Source: an uncultured Lachnospiraceae bacterium (lineage in GTDB: Bacteria; Bacillota; Clostridia; Lachnospirales; Lachnospiraceae). From it: a stretch of 64,000 nt of DNA. Below, one piece after another: positions 54,616 to 63,305 of the stretch (its first letter is position 1; every line of letters begins with the position of its first letter). A program made the translations under genes and the position numbers. The stretch lies in NCBI GenBank assembly GCA_902762955.1, contig CACWQH010000008.1, forward strand, positions 1 through 64,000, read 5' to 3'. The notes under the pieces are model-generated. The model was not told the origin of the DNA. It did no database searches and saw only the letters and a program-made list of their open reading frames with translations.

Positions 54616-57030
54616 TTATCTGGATTTTCCTTCTTTGTTAATATAGTCATCAATATATTTATAATAATCGTAATCACATATCTTTTCAGCCATACTGAAT
54701 TTATTTCTGACTTGAACAACCTTTGCCTCTACATAATCCTCATCTATCGGTTTTCCGTCCAGACTTTTAACTTCACCGGTATTCTCATTATAAGATATTT
54801 TATCGGTTATAAAGCTTCTGTCATTAAACATAACCAGCCCTTCACTGTCTGAAAGTATATCCTGTCCCACAAGCATTCTTGAATCATATTCAAGTCCCAT
54901 AAGATTAGAAACTGTCGGCAGTATATCCAGACTGCTGCAGCACTTTTCAACATATACAGGCTTTTCCATAGATGCCGACCACATTATAAGAGTATTTTCA
55001 TACCATTCAAAAGTATTGTCAAGAGTATGTCCGGCAAGCTCATCCTCAACTTCCTTATTGTCATAAGGAACATGATCTGCGGTAAGGACAATCAGAGTCT
55101 TATCCGCTATACCCTTTCTTTCAAGCTCTGCCACAAGCTTTTCCAAAGCAAGCTCAAGCTCGTACTGGCATGCGATATATGCCTTTGTAGTCTCACTATA
55201 ATCTAAATCTTCAACTAAATCCATATGTTTTTTAGCCATTGCATTTCCACCAAAATTATACATTACGTGTCCGCTTACGGTTAAATAATATGTATGGAAG
55301 GGCTGGTCACCTGCATATTCATCAAAGGTTGTTTCAATCATCCTTTCATCCGATTGCGGCCAGAGCATATTGCCACCAGCTCCGTACTCGGGCTCATAGC
55401 CATTTCCGACACCTATCCAATCATAGCCCAGATTAGGATGCGATATATTTCTGTCATAATAATCATAATAATTATTATGATATCCCGTAACCTTATAGCC
55501 TTTTTTTAGAAGCTGGCGGCTCAAGGTAAACATCATATCATTTTTATTTTGTCCGGACTTTGACATAGAAAGATATCCACCGTTTTTTGGCATAAGACCG
55601 GTAAGGTCTGCATACTCTCCTCCAAGAGTGGAACCATACCAAAGCGGAGTATAATAATTGTCAAAGTAAAAGCCCTCATATTTCATCTTATAAAGCATCG
55701 GGGTTCTCTTCTCATCTATACAAAGTCCCGAAAAGCCTTCTGCCACAAAAAATATAAGATTATATCCTTCAAACATACCTGTGTATTCATTTTTATTTGT
55801 AGGCTTAACCCGGCTTATATACTCATGCATGGCACGGATATTCTCATTTGGAGCCGCTTCCATGAGCTCATCAAAATCTATATCGAGCACATTTGGAGAA
55901 GTATCAATCACAGCTTCATCCTCCGAATCATTTTTTCCGGATTTTTGTTCATCATCTGTACCATTATCACTATTTTGACTATCATTATTTCCATACGAAT
56001 TATCGTCCGTAACAGAATTACCCTCTGACTTGTCGCTGTCACTTTGTCCACCATTGGACACTATATCATTTGCACCGGTTGTCTCATATTTATCTATATC
56101 CGACTCTGCAATAAAAGAAACCTTATCATTGTTAATTCCCATTTTCTCTTTTATACCAAGCTTGGCATCAAGATAAAAGGATTCCATAACTCCCAGCTTT
56201 TCAACAGACATATCTACAGAGGTATAGTTCTTATAAACCTCGTATGCCGAATAAATCTTTTTTCTGTCAAGCTGCATCCTTATCATAATCAGAAATATAA
56301 TAAGAACAGTTGCTCCAAAAGATATAAAATGAACATATATCTTACGCTTCTCAAAATTAATCAGCTTGCGCAAAAAAACAAAAAAACATACAAGTGGTGC
56401 GATAATCAATAGAATTATATACCATTCTTCTCTTAACTCCTTAAAAATAACGTCCGTAAAATCCAATGCCTGATTTGCCACCCCGATTGAACCCGACAAA
56501 GAAAGATATGTGCCAAATACTCCGCTAAATACAATCTGAACCAAAAAGAATACTGTTAAAAAAATTGAAATCAAAAAAGAAAAAATAATAGAAAAAATCT
56601 TCGGAAATAAGCCTACAAATGCTCCACATAAAAATCCGAAAAACAAAGCAAAAAACAGCTTATAAAAAACATTATCAAATGTAAATCCAAATCTTGAAAA
56701 GTGGAAAATCAACTCCAGATACATAATAAGGGTACAAAAATAAAACTCAGGTGTTAAAAGAATTTTTTTTGTGCCATCCAACACATGAATTTTATTGTTC
56801 CTATCAAACTTAGAAACCTTAATATCCGTTAAATCAATTGTCGGAATAAATAAATCCGACTCATCCTCAGACAAAGCATCCTCCGTCAAGGAATCATCCT
56901 TATCTATATCAGTTTCCGAAATCCTACTAACCTGCAGTTCTTCTACAGCATCATTTTCTGCAGTATCTCTTTCCGCAATATCATTATCTACTGCATCGCC
57001 CTCAACTGCATCCATTTTTTCTTCTTTCAT
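54616..57030 (-). CDS. LTA-synthase-family membrane sulfatase (phosphoglycerol transferase-like)
   Basis: The 804-residue protein has an acidic N-terminal cytoplasmic region (1-90), five membrane helices (about 95-270), an acidic disordered insert (about 325-375, rich in Asp, Ser and Asn) and an extracellular sulfatase domain. The catalytic Thr is likely in GSTLGGEYADLTG, with metal-binding VLTADHVPY and GYDWIGVGNG regions. Such enzymes polymerise lipoteichoic acid or decorate other polymers. GAGG lies before the ATG. The long disordered regions are unusual for the family. Confidence 0.88.
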   Translation of the reverse strand: MKEEKMDAVEGDAVDNDIAERDTAENDAVEELQVSRISETDIDKDDSLTEDALSEDESDLFIPTIDLTDIKVSKFDRNNKIHVLDGTKKILLTPEFYFCTLIMYLELIFHFSRFGFTFDNVFYKLFFALFFGFLCGAFVGLFPKIFSIIFSFLISIFLTVFFLVQIVFSGVFGTYLSLSGSIGVANQALDFTDVIFKELREEWYIILLIIAPLVCFFVFLRKLINFEKRKIYVHFISFGATVLIIFLIMIRMQLDRKKIYSAYEVYKNYTSVDMSVEKLGVMESFYLDAKLGIKEKMGINNDKVSFIAESDIDKYETTGANDIVSNGGQSDSDKSEGNSVTDDNSYGNNDSQNSDNGTDDEQKSGKNDSEDEAVIDTSPNVLDIDFDELMEAAPNENIRAMHEYISRVKPTNKNEYTGMFEGYNLIFFVAEGFSGLCIDEKRTPMLYKMKYEGFYFDNYYTPLWYGSTLGGEYADLTGLMPKNGGYLSMSKSGQNKNDMMFTLSRQLLKKGYKVTGYHNNYYDYYDRNISHPNLGYDWIGVGNGYEPEYGAGGNMLWPQSDERMIETTFDEYAGDQPFHTYYLTVSGHVMYNFGGNAMAKKHMDLVEDLDYSETTKAYIACQYELELALEKLVAELERKGIADKTLIVLTADHVPYDNKEVEDELAGHTLDNTFEWYENTLIMWSASMEKPVYVEKCCSSLDILPTVSNLMGLEYDSRMLVGQDILSDSEGLVMFNDRSFITDKISYNENTGEVKSLDGKPIDEDYVEAKVVQVRNKFSMAEKICDYDYYKYIDDYINKEGKSR

Positions 57031-57176
57031 TAATTTATCCTCTTTTCATAGGATAATTATACTCTATACTTATTGGCTAATGCAACAAAATAAAATCAAA
57101 ATAGCAGATATAAAAAAACTATGATATAATTATTCTTAAGTTTTAAAAAAACAAAGCTTTACGGAGGATTAACCAA

Positions 57177-58157
57177 ATGGCAGATTGCAGAGATTTAATA
57201 AAGATATGTGATGGCCGTCATATATATATTCAGACACACAATTTTCCCGATCCGGATGCGATAGCGTCCGCTTTCGGACTTCAAAAGCTTTTTAAACATT
57301 TTGGCATCAGTTCAACCTTATGCTATGAGGGACGCATAGATAAGCTTAGCACCAAAAAGATGACTGAGCTCTTTAACATAGATATCTACGCATACGATCA
57401 GATAAAAGAAAAAATGACCGAAGAAGACTACATTATATGTGTCGATTCACAAAAAGGCGGCGGCAACATAACTGACTTCATAGGCGATGAAATCGCATGT
57501 ATCGACCATCATCCGATTTACGTAAAAACTGATTATAAATACAGCGATATACGTTTTGTCGGAAGCTGCGCCACCATAATCACAAAATATTTTGAAGAGC
57601 TTGATGTCCCTATGGACAAGCCAACAGCATCCGCACTCTTATACGGTCTCAAAACCGACACACTGGACTTTTCAAGAGGCACAACCATCATGGATATAGA
57701 CATGTTCAAATATCTCTATCCGCGGGCAGATAATGACACATTAAAAGCCCTCGAGCACAACAATATGGAATTAACAGACCTTAAAGCCTACGGTGCAGCT
57801 ATAGAAAACATAAAAATTTACGGTTCTACCGGCTTTGCATTTATACCATTTTCATGTCCGGACGCGCTTATAGGAATCATATCCGACTTCATGCTCGAAT
57901 TAAACAGCGTAGATGTCACCGTCATCTACTCCAAGCGTGAAGACGGCTACAAATTCTCCATACGTTCAGAAAGTCCAAACGTAGATGCAGGCTCCGTAAT
58001 AAAGCTTGCATTAAGCGGAATCGGAACCGGCGGCGGTCACCCATCCATGGCAGGCGGCCTCATCAAAGCAGAAGATGTATCCAAGCTCGGCCCATACCCT
58101 GACACAGCAATCATCGAACGCTTCACCTACATCCTCGGCAGTCCATCCTCCAAGTAA
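57177..58157 (+). CDS. DHH-family phosphoesterase (NrnA-like)
   Basis: The 326-residue protein has the DHH motifs THNFPDPDAIASA (motif I), CVDSQKGGG (motif II), CIDHHPIY (motif III) and, in DHHA1, GTGGGHPSMAGG. NrnA relatives degrade short RNA or cyclic dinucleotides and pAp. GGAGG precedes the ATG. It ends within a perfect 27-bp palindrome shared with the end of the convergent gene; an extended -10 TGA-TATAAT lies about 50 bases upstream. Confidence 0.92.
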   Translation: MADCRDLIKICDGRHIYIQTHNFPDPDAIASAFGLQKLFKHFGISSTLCYEGRIDKLSTKKMTELFNIDIYAYDQIKEKMTEEDYIICVDSQKGGGNITDFIGDEIACIDHHPIYVKTDYKYSDIRFVGSCATIITKYFEELDVPMDKPTASALLYGLKTDTLDFSRGTTIMDIDMFKYLYPRADNDTLKALEHNNMELTDLKAYGAAIENIKIYGSTGFAFIPFSCPDALIGIISDFMLELNSVDVTVIYSKREDGYKFSIRSESPNVDAGSVIKLALSGIGTGGGHPSMAGGLIKAEDVSKLGPYPDTAIIERFTYILGSPSSK

Positions 58158-58209
58158 CCCACCGGTTCCTCGCAGGAGGACATCCTGCGAGGAACCGGTG
58201 GGTTACTTG
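58151..58209. terminator. perfect 27-bp palindrome holding both stop codons
   Basis: Left arm 58151-58177 and right arm 58183-58209 are exactly complementary with loop GGACA. The arms start CAAGTAACCC and end GGGTTACTTG, so each includes the last Lys codon and stop of a gene. There is no T run, unlike normal intrinsic terminators. Confidence 0.85.
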
Positions 58210-59411
58210 TCGAAGAGCCGTATCATTTCCTTGGTGGCTTTTTTGTTGCCGTAGCGGATTTCGTTGTATGCTGTGGTTATGTCGGTTATGTCGTCGAGTT
58301 CGTTATCTATGAGTTCGTCCTTGATGTCGTTGCTGGTCTTGCTACTGTCAAGGCGGATGTCGTATCTGTGTCTTAGGATACGTTCGCGGTAGTATTTTCT
58401 GAATTTTGTTTCGGCTGAGAAGATGCTTCGTCTTTCTTTTTTGATTGGAGAAGCGGTTATACTCTTTTTGTAGGCTTCGGCTTCTTCAACCTTATCCTCT
58501 GAAGAAATTCTCTTGCGCATCATAAGTCTTATGAACCAGCCGGCGATCTTATATATGAGGTAGATGACAAGTATGGCTGCACCGGCTTTGTAAACCACAT
58601 CCAAAATTCCGACTACATCATCACCATGCTGTGATACAAAGCTGGTAAACCTTCCCTGTTCGTATTCAAGCTGACTGTCAGAGGTCTGTGTAACCCGGCT
58701 AAGCAAAAATATGAGCATAAGCCTTATGGCAAATATGATGTATGAGATTATATATAATATCGCCCGAAAGGCCTTGTAAAGTGCATCGTCGAGGCCAAGT
58801 ACCATTCCTATAAATATTCCTGTCAAAAGAAGGATTACGATTAAAAATACTATCGAGGAATTGACGGTCAGTATCTTGTTAATTGGAAGTCCCGATACAT
58901 TTTTTGAAGAATCAACATATCCCTTTAATCCTGCTATATATATTATTAAAAGATAAAGGATTATAAGTACTAGCGGTATGATGTATGCGCTTGTTGTAAG
59001 CAGGCTGCTCTTTGTTGCAATTCCGTATGCATATATTATTATGCTGACAAAAAAGGTAGGCCAGGGAACATCATTAAAATTGCCGTAGTTACCTCTTTTT
59101 TCATATAAAAATGCCTCTCCCATCTGGTACAGTGTTATACCGATAAGAACCCATTTTGTACCGGTTGAAAACGGGCATAAAAACGCACCGCCGCAAAGCA
59201 ATGCGTGGACCAAAAATATCCATAGGTTATAGCCTGCATTTTTTCTTACCACGTAGCTTGCGATATATATAACCAACAGTGCAAGCTCCATAAATCCATC
59301 CGGTTTTTTACCCATAAATATAACAATTATAAAATACGAACAAAGCACGGAAAAAAGCCACTCATAGGAAAGCCTTAAAACTGCCTCAACCAGTCCGAGT
59401 TTACGTCTCAT
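58203..59411 (-). CDS. multi-span membrane protein of a MoxR/DUF58 operon
   Basis: The 402-residue protein has about eight membrane helices to residue ~235, another at 275-295, and a basic cytoplasmic tail (RKYYRERILRHRYDIRLDSSK). Its place after moxR and DUF58 matches the transglutaminase-type membrane protein of such operons, but no transglutaminase Cys-His-Asp triad is visible. It overlaps the DUF58 gene by 11 bases. Its end lies in a perfect palindrome. Confidence 0.78.
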   Translation of the reverse strand: MRRKLGLVEAVLRLSYEWLFSVLCSYFIIVIFMGKKPDGFMELALLVIYIASYVVRKNAGYNLWIFLVHALLCGGAFLCPFSTGTKWVLIGITLYQMGEAFLYEKRGNYGNFNDVPWPTFFVSIIIYAYGIATKSSLLTTSAYIIPLVLIILYLLIIYIAGLKGYVDSSKNVSGLPINKILTVNSSIVFLIVILLLTGIFIGMVLGLDDALYKAFRAILYIISYIIFAIRLMLIFLLSRVTQTSDSQLEYEQGRFTSFVSQHGDDVVGILDVVYKAGAAILVIYLIYKIAGWFIRLMMRKRISSEDKVEEAEAYKKSITASPIKKERRSIFSAETKFRKYYRERILRHRYDIRLDSSKTSNDIKDELIDNELDDITDITTAYNEIRYGNKKATKEMIRLFDK

Positions 59412-60522
59412 ATATGTTCACCTCCCACCCATGCATATAGGAACGAAGCTTATCAAAGCCGTGAACATTATAATAAGGCACAAGCATATATACCCCCAAG
59501 CCTTTTTTCTCCATATAATCCAGCTTTTCCAATAGGTCCTCCTTATAGTAAGGGGATATAAATATATATGTCGTATTGTCCCTTTGCAAAGCAATTTCTG
59601 AATCTACAATTTCCATAAAGCCTTCTATACCTGACTGGCCGTTAAGGCGTGAAAGGTATTTATCTATAGAAAGCATATGCTTTAATGACGAACCGCTCTC
59701 TACCTCTCCTGTATTTTTTGTAACCACATCCGTTCCGTTTGAGGTTATCGCAACATTTAAGTTTTTCGTAAGAAAATATTTGCACACGGTACTTGCAAGG
59801 CTTATGCTTACCTCGTCGATATATTCTGCTTTTATCATATTGTTGGTATCAAGATTTAAGAGCACTCTTATATTTTGAAGCGAGGTATGATTATAAAGAT
59901 TGACCATAAGCTTGTCTGCCTTCGCTGTTGCCTTCCAATTTATGCGTCTCATATTGTAGGAGCTGTCGTACTCTCTTATGCCCCTGAAGGTAAATGGATC
60001 TTCTATAAGACTTCTTTGATTTTCAATATCACCGATAACCATACTGAAAACCGAATCAATTATTTTATTGTCATATTTTTCAGGAAATACATAGATATCG
60101 GATTTATGCTCGATATTTTTTGCAAAGTTTTTGGTCAGAAAGAAATCCTTTGAGATAACATTTGCACCATCTATGGTATAGTAACCGCGTTTTCCCGCAG
60201 TAAAATAAAGTCTTCTTGTTATCTTCATGTTTGACATAACAGAAAAGACATCATTTCTATAATATGAATCAGATAATGCCGCATTATCCTTATCCTCAAA
60301 GCTAAAGCTTATAGGTGCGGCAAACTTAACATGCAATATGGAAAGAGGTAAAAACTTAGCATTATTTATAACCTCGGTTATATAGGAGCTCTCGCCCTTG
60401 TTGAGATAGGTATCATGAAAATCAACGCTTACAATAAGGTTCCTGTCCCAGAGCTTTCCATACAGCGTTTTCTGAAACACATATATAAATATTGCAATAA
60501 AAATGGCAACAACTAATTTCAT
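59401..60522 (-). CDS. DUF58 domain protein
   Basis: The 373-residue protein has an N-terminal membrane segment (VVAIFIAIFIYVFQKTLYG) and a DUF58 domain in the middle (EDPFTFRGIREYDSSYNMRRINWKATAKADKLMVNLY), with a von Willebrand-like fold after it. It is always found with MoxR ATPases; together they may assemble or release surface complexes. It begins 6 bases after moxR. Confidence 0.93.
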   Translation of the reverse strand: MKLVVAIFIAIFIYVFQKTLYGKLWDRNLIVSVDFHDTYLNKGESSYITEVINNAKFLPLSILHVKFAAPISFSFEDKDNAALSDSYYRNDVFSVMSNMKITRRLYFTAGKRGYYTIDGANVISKDFFLTKNFAKNIEHKSDIYVFPEKYDNKIIDSVFSMVIGDIENQRSLIEDPFTFRGIREYDSSYNMRRINWKATAKADKLMVNLYNHTSLQNIRVLLNLDTNNMIKAEYIDEVSISLASTVCKYFLTKNLNVAITSNGTDVVTKNTGEVESGSSLKHMLSIDKYLSRLNGQSGIEGFMEIVDSEIALQRDNTTYIFISPYYKEDLLEKLDYMEKKGLGVYMLVPYYNVHGFDKLRSYMHGWEVNIYET

Positions 60523-60528
60523 ATATGA

Positions 60529-61482
60529 TTATGCCTTCCAATCTTCAACCGGTACTTCTATTCCTTCAACTATTTTTTCGATGATATTGCTGCTTCTCTT
60601 AAAATCTCCTGCACTTCCAAAGGCAAGAATCCTGTGTCCCAAAACATACGGAGCCAGATATCTGACATCATCCGGAGTTACATAGCTTCTTCCCTCTATA
60701 GCAGCAAATGCCTGACTGCATCTTAAAAGCGCAAGCGTACCTCTTGTACTTACGCCAAGGTTAAGCTCACTGCTTTTCCTTGTTGCAAGAATGATATTTA
60801 CTATATAATCTCTTACACATTCATGCACAAATATTTCCTTAACCTTTAGCCTTGTTTCAATTATATCCTCTGCACTGCATACGGCAGAAATGTTTTCTAT
60901 CGGAGCATCATTTATATATCTTTCAATTATATCCATCTCATCTTCCTTATCATTTTCACCCATGGAAAGCTTGATAAGGAAACGATCGAGCTCCGCTTCG
61001 GGAAGCGGATAGGTTCCGCTTGTTTCAACAGGATTTTCTGTAGCAAACACTATAAACGGTTCAGAAAGCTTTAAGGATTCACCGTCAATGGTTACCTGCT
61101 TTTCCTCCATAGCTTCAAGAAGACTTGATTGCGTCCTCGGAGTAGCACGATTTATCTCATCCGCCAACAGAACATTTGTAAAGACCGGTCCCTTTACAAG
61201 ATTGAATTCCGAATTTTTCTGATTGTATATATTTAATCCTGTTATGTCAGACGGCATAAGATCAGGGGTAAACTGTACACGCTTAAAGGAAGTGTCCATA
61301 CTCTTCGCAAATGCTTTGGCAAGCATGGTTTTTCCGGTTCCGGGATTATCCTCTATAAGTATGTGTCCTCCCGCAAGTATGCCTGTTATAATAAGTTTTA
61401 TCTGCTCTTCCTTGCCAACTATGACTCTGGCAACGTTTTCCTTTAATTTATCTGCAAGTGCCGCAATTTCTTTTTCAGCCAT
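60529..61482 (-). CDS. MoxR-family AAA+ ATPase
   Basis: The 317-residue protein has Walker A EDNPGTGKTMLAKAF (about 42-56), Walker B VLLADEINRATPRTQ, sensor 1 IVFATENP and SLLEAMEE. The ATG at 61482 with GGAGG upstream is used; the longer frame lacks a ribosome site. It is the first gene of the moxR-DUF58-membrane protein operon. MoxR proteins act as chaperones for metal insertion or complex assembly. Confidence 0.94.
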   Translation of the reverse strand: MAEKEIAALADKLKENVARVIVGKEEQIKLIITGILAGGHILIEDNPGTGKTMLAKAFAKSMDTSFKRVQFTPDLMPSDITGLNIYNQKNSEFNLVKGPVFTNVLLADEINRATPRTQSSLLEAMEEKQVTIDGESLKLSEPFIVFATENPVETSGTYPLPEAELDRFLIKLSMGENDKEDEMDIIERYINDAPIENISAVCSAEDIIETRLKVKEIFVHECVRDYIVNIILATRKSSELNLGVSTRGTLALLRCSQAFAAIEGRSYVTPDDVRYLAPYVLGHRILAFGSAGDFKRSSNIIEKIVEGIEVPVEDWKA

Positions 61483-61609
61483 AATTTCCTCCAAATTATA
61501 AGATAATTTAAAATATACATATTTTTTTGTTGTTGTCAATTATTTGTTATGATATAATTTGCTTTGTTACGTTATAGTGTTAATAGAAACAAATACAAGG
61601 AGTATAAAA

Positions 61610-62476
61610 ATGAAAACCGCCATAATGACAGATACCAACAGCGGTATCACAGTTCAAAAGGGGAAAGAGGACGGAATTTTCGTATTACCAATGCCTGTCA
61701 TAGTCGACGATAAGGATTACCTTGAAGGAATAGACATAACGCACGAGGATCTTTATGAGGCCATGCGTAACGGAAAAGATATACACTCTTCACAGCCTGC
61801 CATAGGTGCAGTAAGCGATATGTGGGATGATATATTAAAGCAGGGATATGACGAGCTTATATATATTCCGATGTCAAGCGGACTAAGCGGCTCATGTCAT
61901 TCAGCAATGGCATATTCCGAAAACTACAAAGGAAAGGTTTGTGTGGCAGATAACCACAGAATATCTCTTTCGCTTTATGAATCGGTTTATGACGCCAAGG
62001 CTTATGCAGATAAAGGGGAATCCGCAGCAAGCATTAAAAAGCATCTTGAGGAAAAAGCATATGATGCAAGTATATACATAACAGTAAATTCACTTGAGTA
62101 TCTTAAAAAAAGCGGACGTGTTACTTCAGCAGGTGCTGCTATAGCTACAGTAATTAACCTAAAGCCGGTTTTGACAATTCAAGGAGAAAAACTTGATGCG
62201 TTTGCCAAGGTACGAGGAATGAATAACGCAAAGCAAAAAATGATAGATGCTTTGAGAAATGATTTAGAAACAAGATTCAATGCTTATCCTAAGGATAAGA
62301 TTATCGTGGGAACTGCAGGAACCTTTGAAAATCCAGGCGATGCAAAAGAATGGTTAAAAATGATCAATGAAGCATTTCCCGAGTATTGCTCATACTATCT
62401 TCCGCTCTCATGCAGTATCGCATGTCATGTAGGAATAGATTCGGTTGGTACAGCAATAGTTGTAAAAGACAGATAA
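61610..62476 (+). CDS. DegV-family fatty-acid-binding protein
   Basis: The 288-residue protein has the DegV start AIMTDTNSGI, MPVIVDDKDYLEG, HSSQPAIGAV and MSSGLSGSCHSA, and SLEYLKKSGRVTSAGA in the lipid-binding lid region. In Firmicutes such proteins (FakB) hold fatty acids for the kinase FakA. AAGGAG lies before the ATG at 61610; the longer frame is not supported. It ends in a palindrome shared with the convergent sirtuin gene. Confidence 0.93.
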   Translation: MKTAIMTDTNSGITVQKGKEDGIFVLPMPVIVDDKDYLEGIDITHEDLYEAMRNGKDIHSSQPAIGAVSDMWDDILKQGYDELIYIPMSSGLSGSCHSAMAYSENYKGKVCVADNHRISLSLYESVYDAKAYADKGESAASIKKHLEEKAYDASIYITVNSLEYLKKSGRVTSAGAAIATVINLKPVLTIQGEKLDAFAKVRGMNNAKQKMIDALRNDLETRFNAYPKDKIIVGTAGTFENPGDAKEWLKMINEAFPEYCSYYLPLSCSIACHVGIDSVGTAIVVKDR

Positions 62477-62493
62477 TATTTTGCAATTAATAA

Positions 62494-62535
62494 GAGAGGT
62501 ATTTTCCAAGCCTTACAGCTTGGAAAATACCTCTC
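62494..62535. terminator. palindrome containing the end of the sirtuin gene
   Basis: GAGAGGTATTTTCCAAGC (62494-62511) and GCTTGGAAAATACCTCTC (62518-62535) pair perfectly around CTTACA. The right arm is the last six sense codons of the sirtuin gene, whose stop is in the loop. Confidence 0.82.
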
Positions 62536-63235
62536 CTATTTTGCCGTTAATTAAAATATCTGCATTCTTATCCCGTGGGGTAGGTGCCATATTTATAACT
62601 ACAAGATACTTACCCTTAAAATAATCTATAAGTCCTGCTGCCGGATAAACCACTAAAGATGTTCCGCCTATAATCAGCATATCAGCATGTGAGATATGAT
62701 CTATGGTTCTTGCTATCACACTACTGTCAAGACCTTCCTCATACAATACCACATCAGGTTTGATAATGCCGCCGCACTCATCGCACTTTGGCACGCCATC
62801 TGATTTTATCACATAATCCAAATCAAAAAATTTATGACATTTAGTACAGTAATTTCTATGTACCGAACCATGAAGCTCAAGTACTTCCTTACTTCCGGCC
62901 TTTTGATGAAGTCCATCGATATTCTGTGTAACTATAGCCTTAAGTTTACCCTCTTTTTCAAGCTCGGCCAGTTTTTTATGCGCTGCATTTGGCTCAGCCT
63001 CAGGGAAAAGCATCTTATCCTTATAAAACTCAAAAAACTCCTCGGTTCTTTGAACATAAAAGGTATGACTTACCATAGTTTCAGGCGGATATTTATATTT
63101 CTGATTATACAATCCGTCAGTACTCCTGAAATCCGGTATACCACTTTCGGTAGATACTCCGGCGCCTCCAAAAAATACTATGTAGTTACTTTCACTAACC
63201 GCACTCTTAAACTTCTCAATAATTTCATTATCCAT
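62513..63235 (-). CDS. cobB: NAD-dependent protein deacylase (sirtuin)
   Basis: The 240-residue protein has GAGVSTESGIPDFRS (NAD), TQNIDGLHQKAG, catalytic His in LHGSVHRNYC, zinc ligands CTKC ... CDECGG, and IGGTSLVVYPAAG. It removes acetyl or other acyl groups from lysines. GGAGGGG precedes the ATG at 63235; the longer frame is not supported. Converges with degV. Confidence 0.95.
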   Translation of the reverse strand: MDNEIIEKFKSAVSESNYIVFFGGAGVSTESGIPDFRSTDGLYNQKYKYPPETMVSHTFYVQRTEEFFEFYKDKMLFPEAEPNAAHKKLAELEKEGKLKAIVTQNIDGLHQKAGSKEVLELHGSVHRNYCTKCHKFFDLDYVIKSDGVPKCDECGGIIKPDVVLYEEGLDSSVIARTIDHISHADMLIIGGTSLVVYPAAGLIDYFKGKYLVVINMAPTPRDKNADILINGKIGEVFSKL

Positions 63236-63305
63236 AAGCTTACCCCTCCTATACATTTAATTATAAACAGAGTGCCAAAACTAATGCTTTGACACTCTTA
63301 GAATA

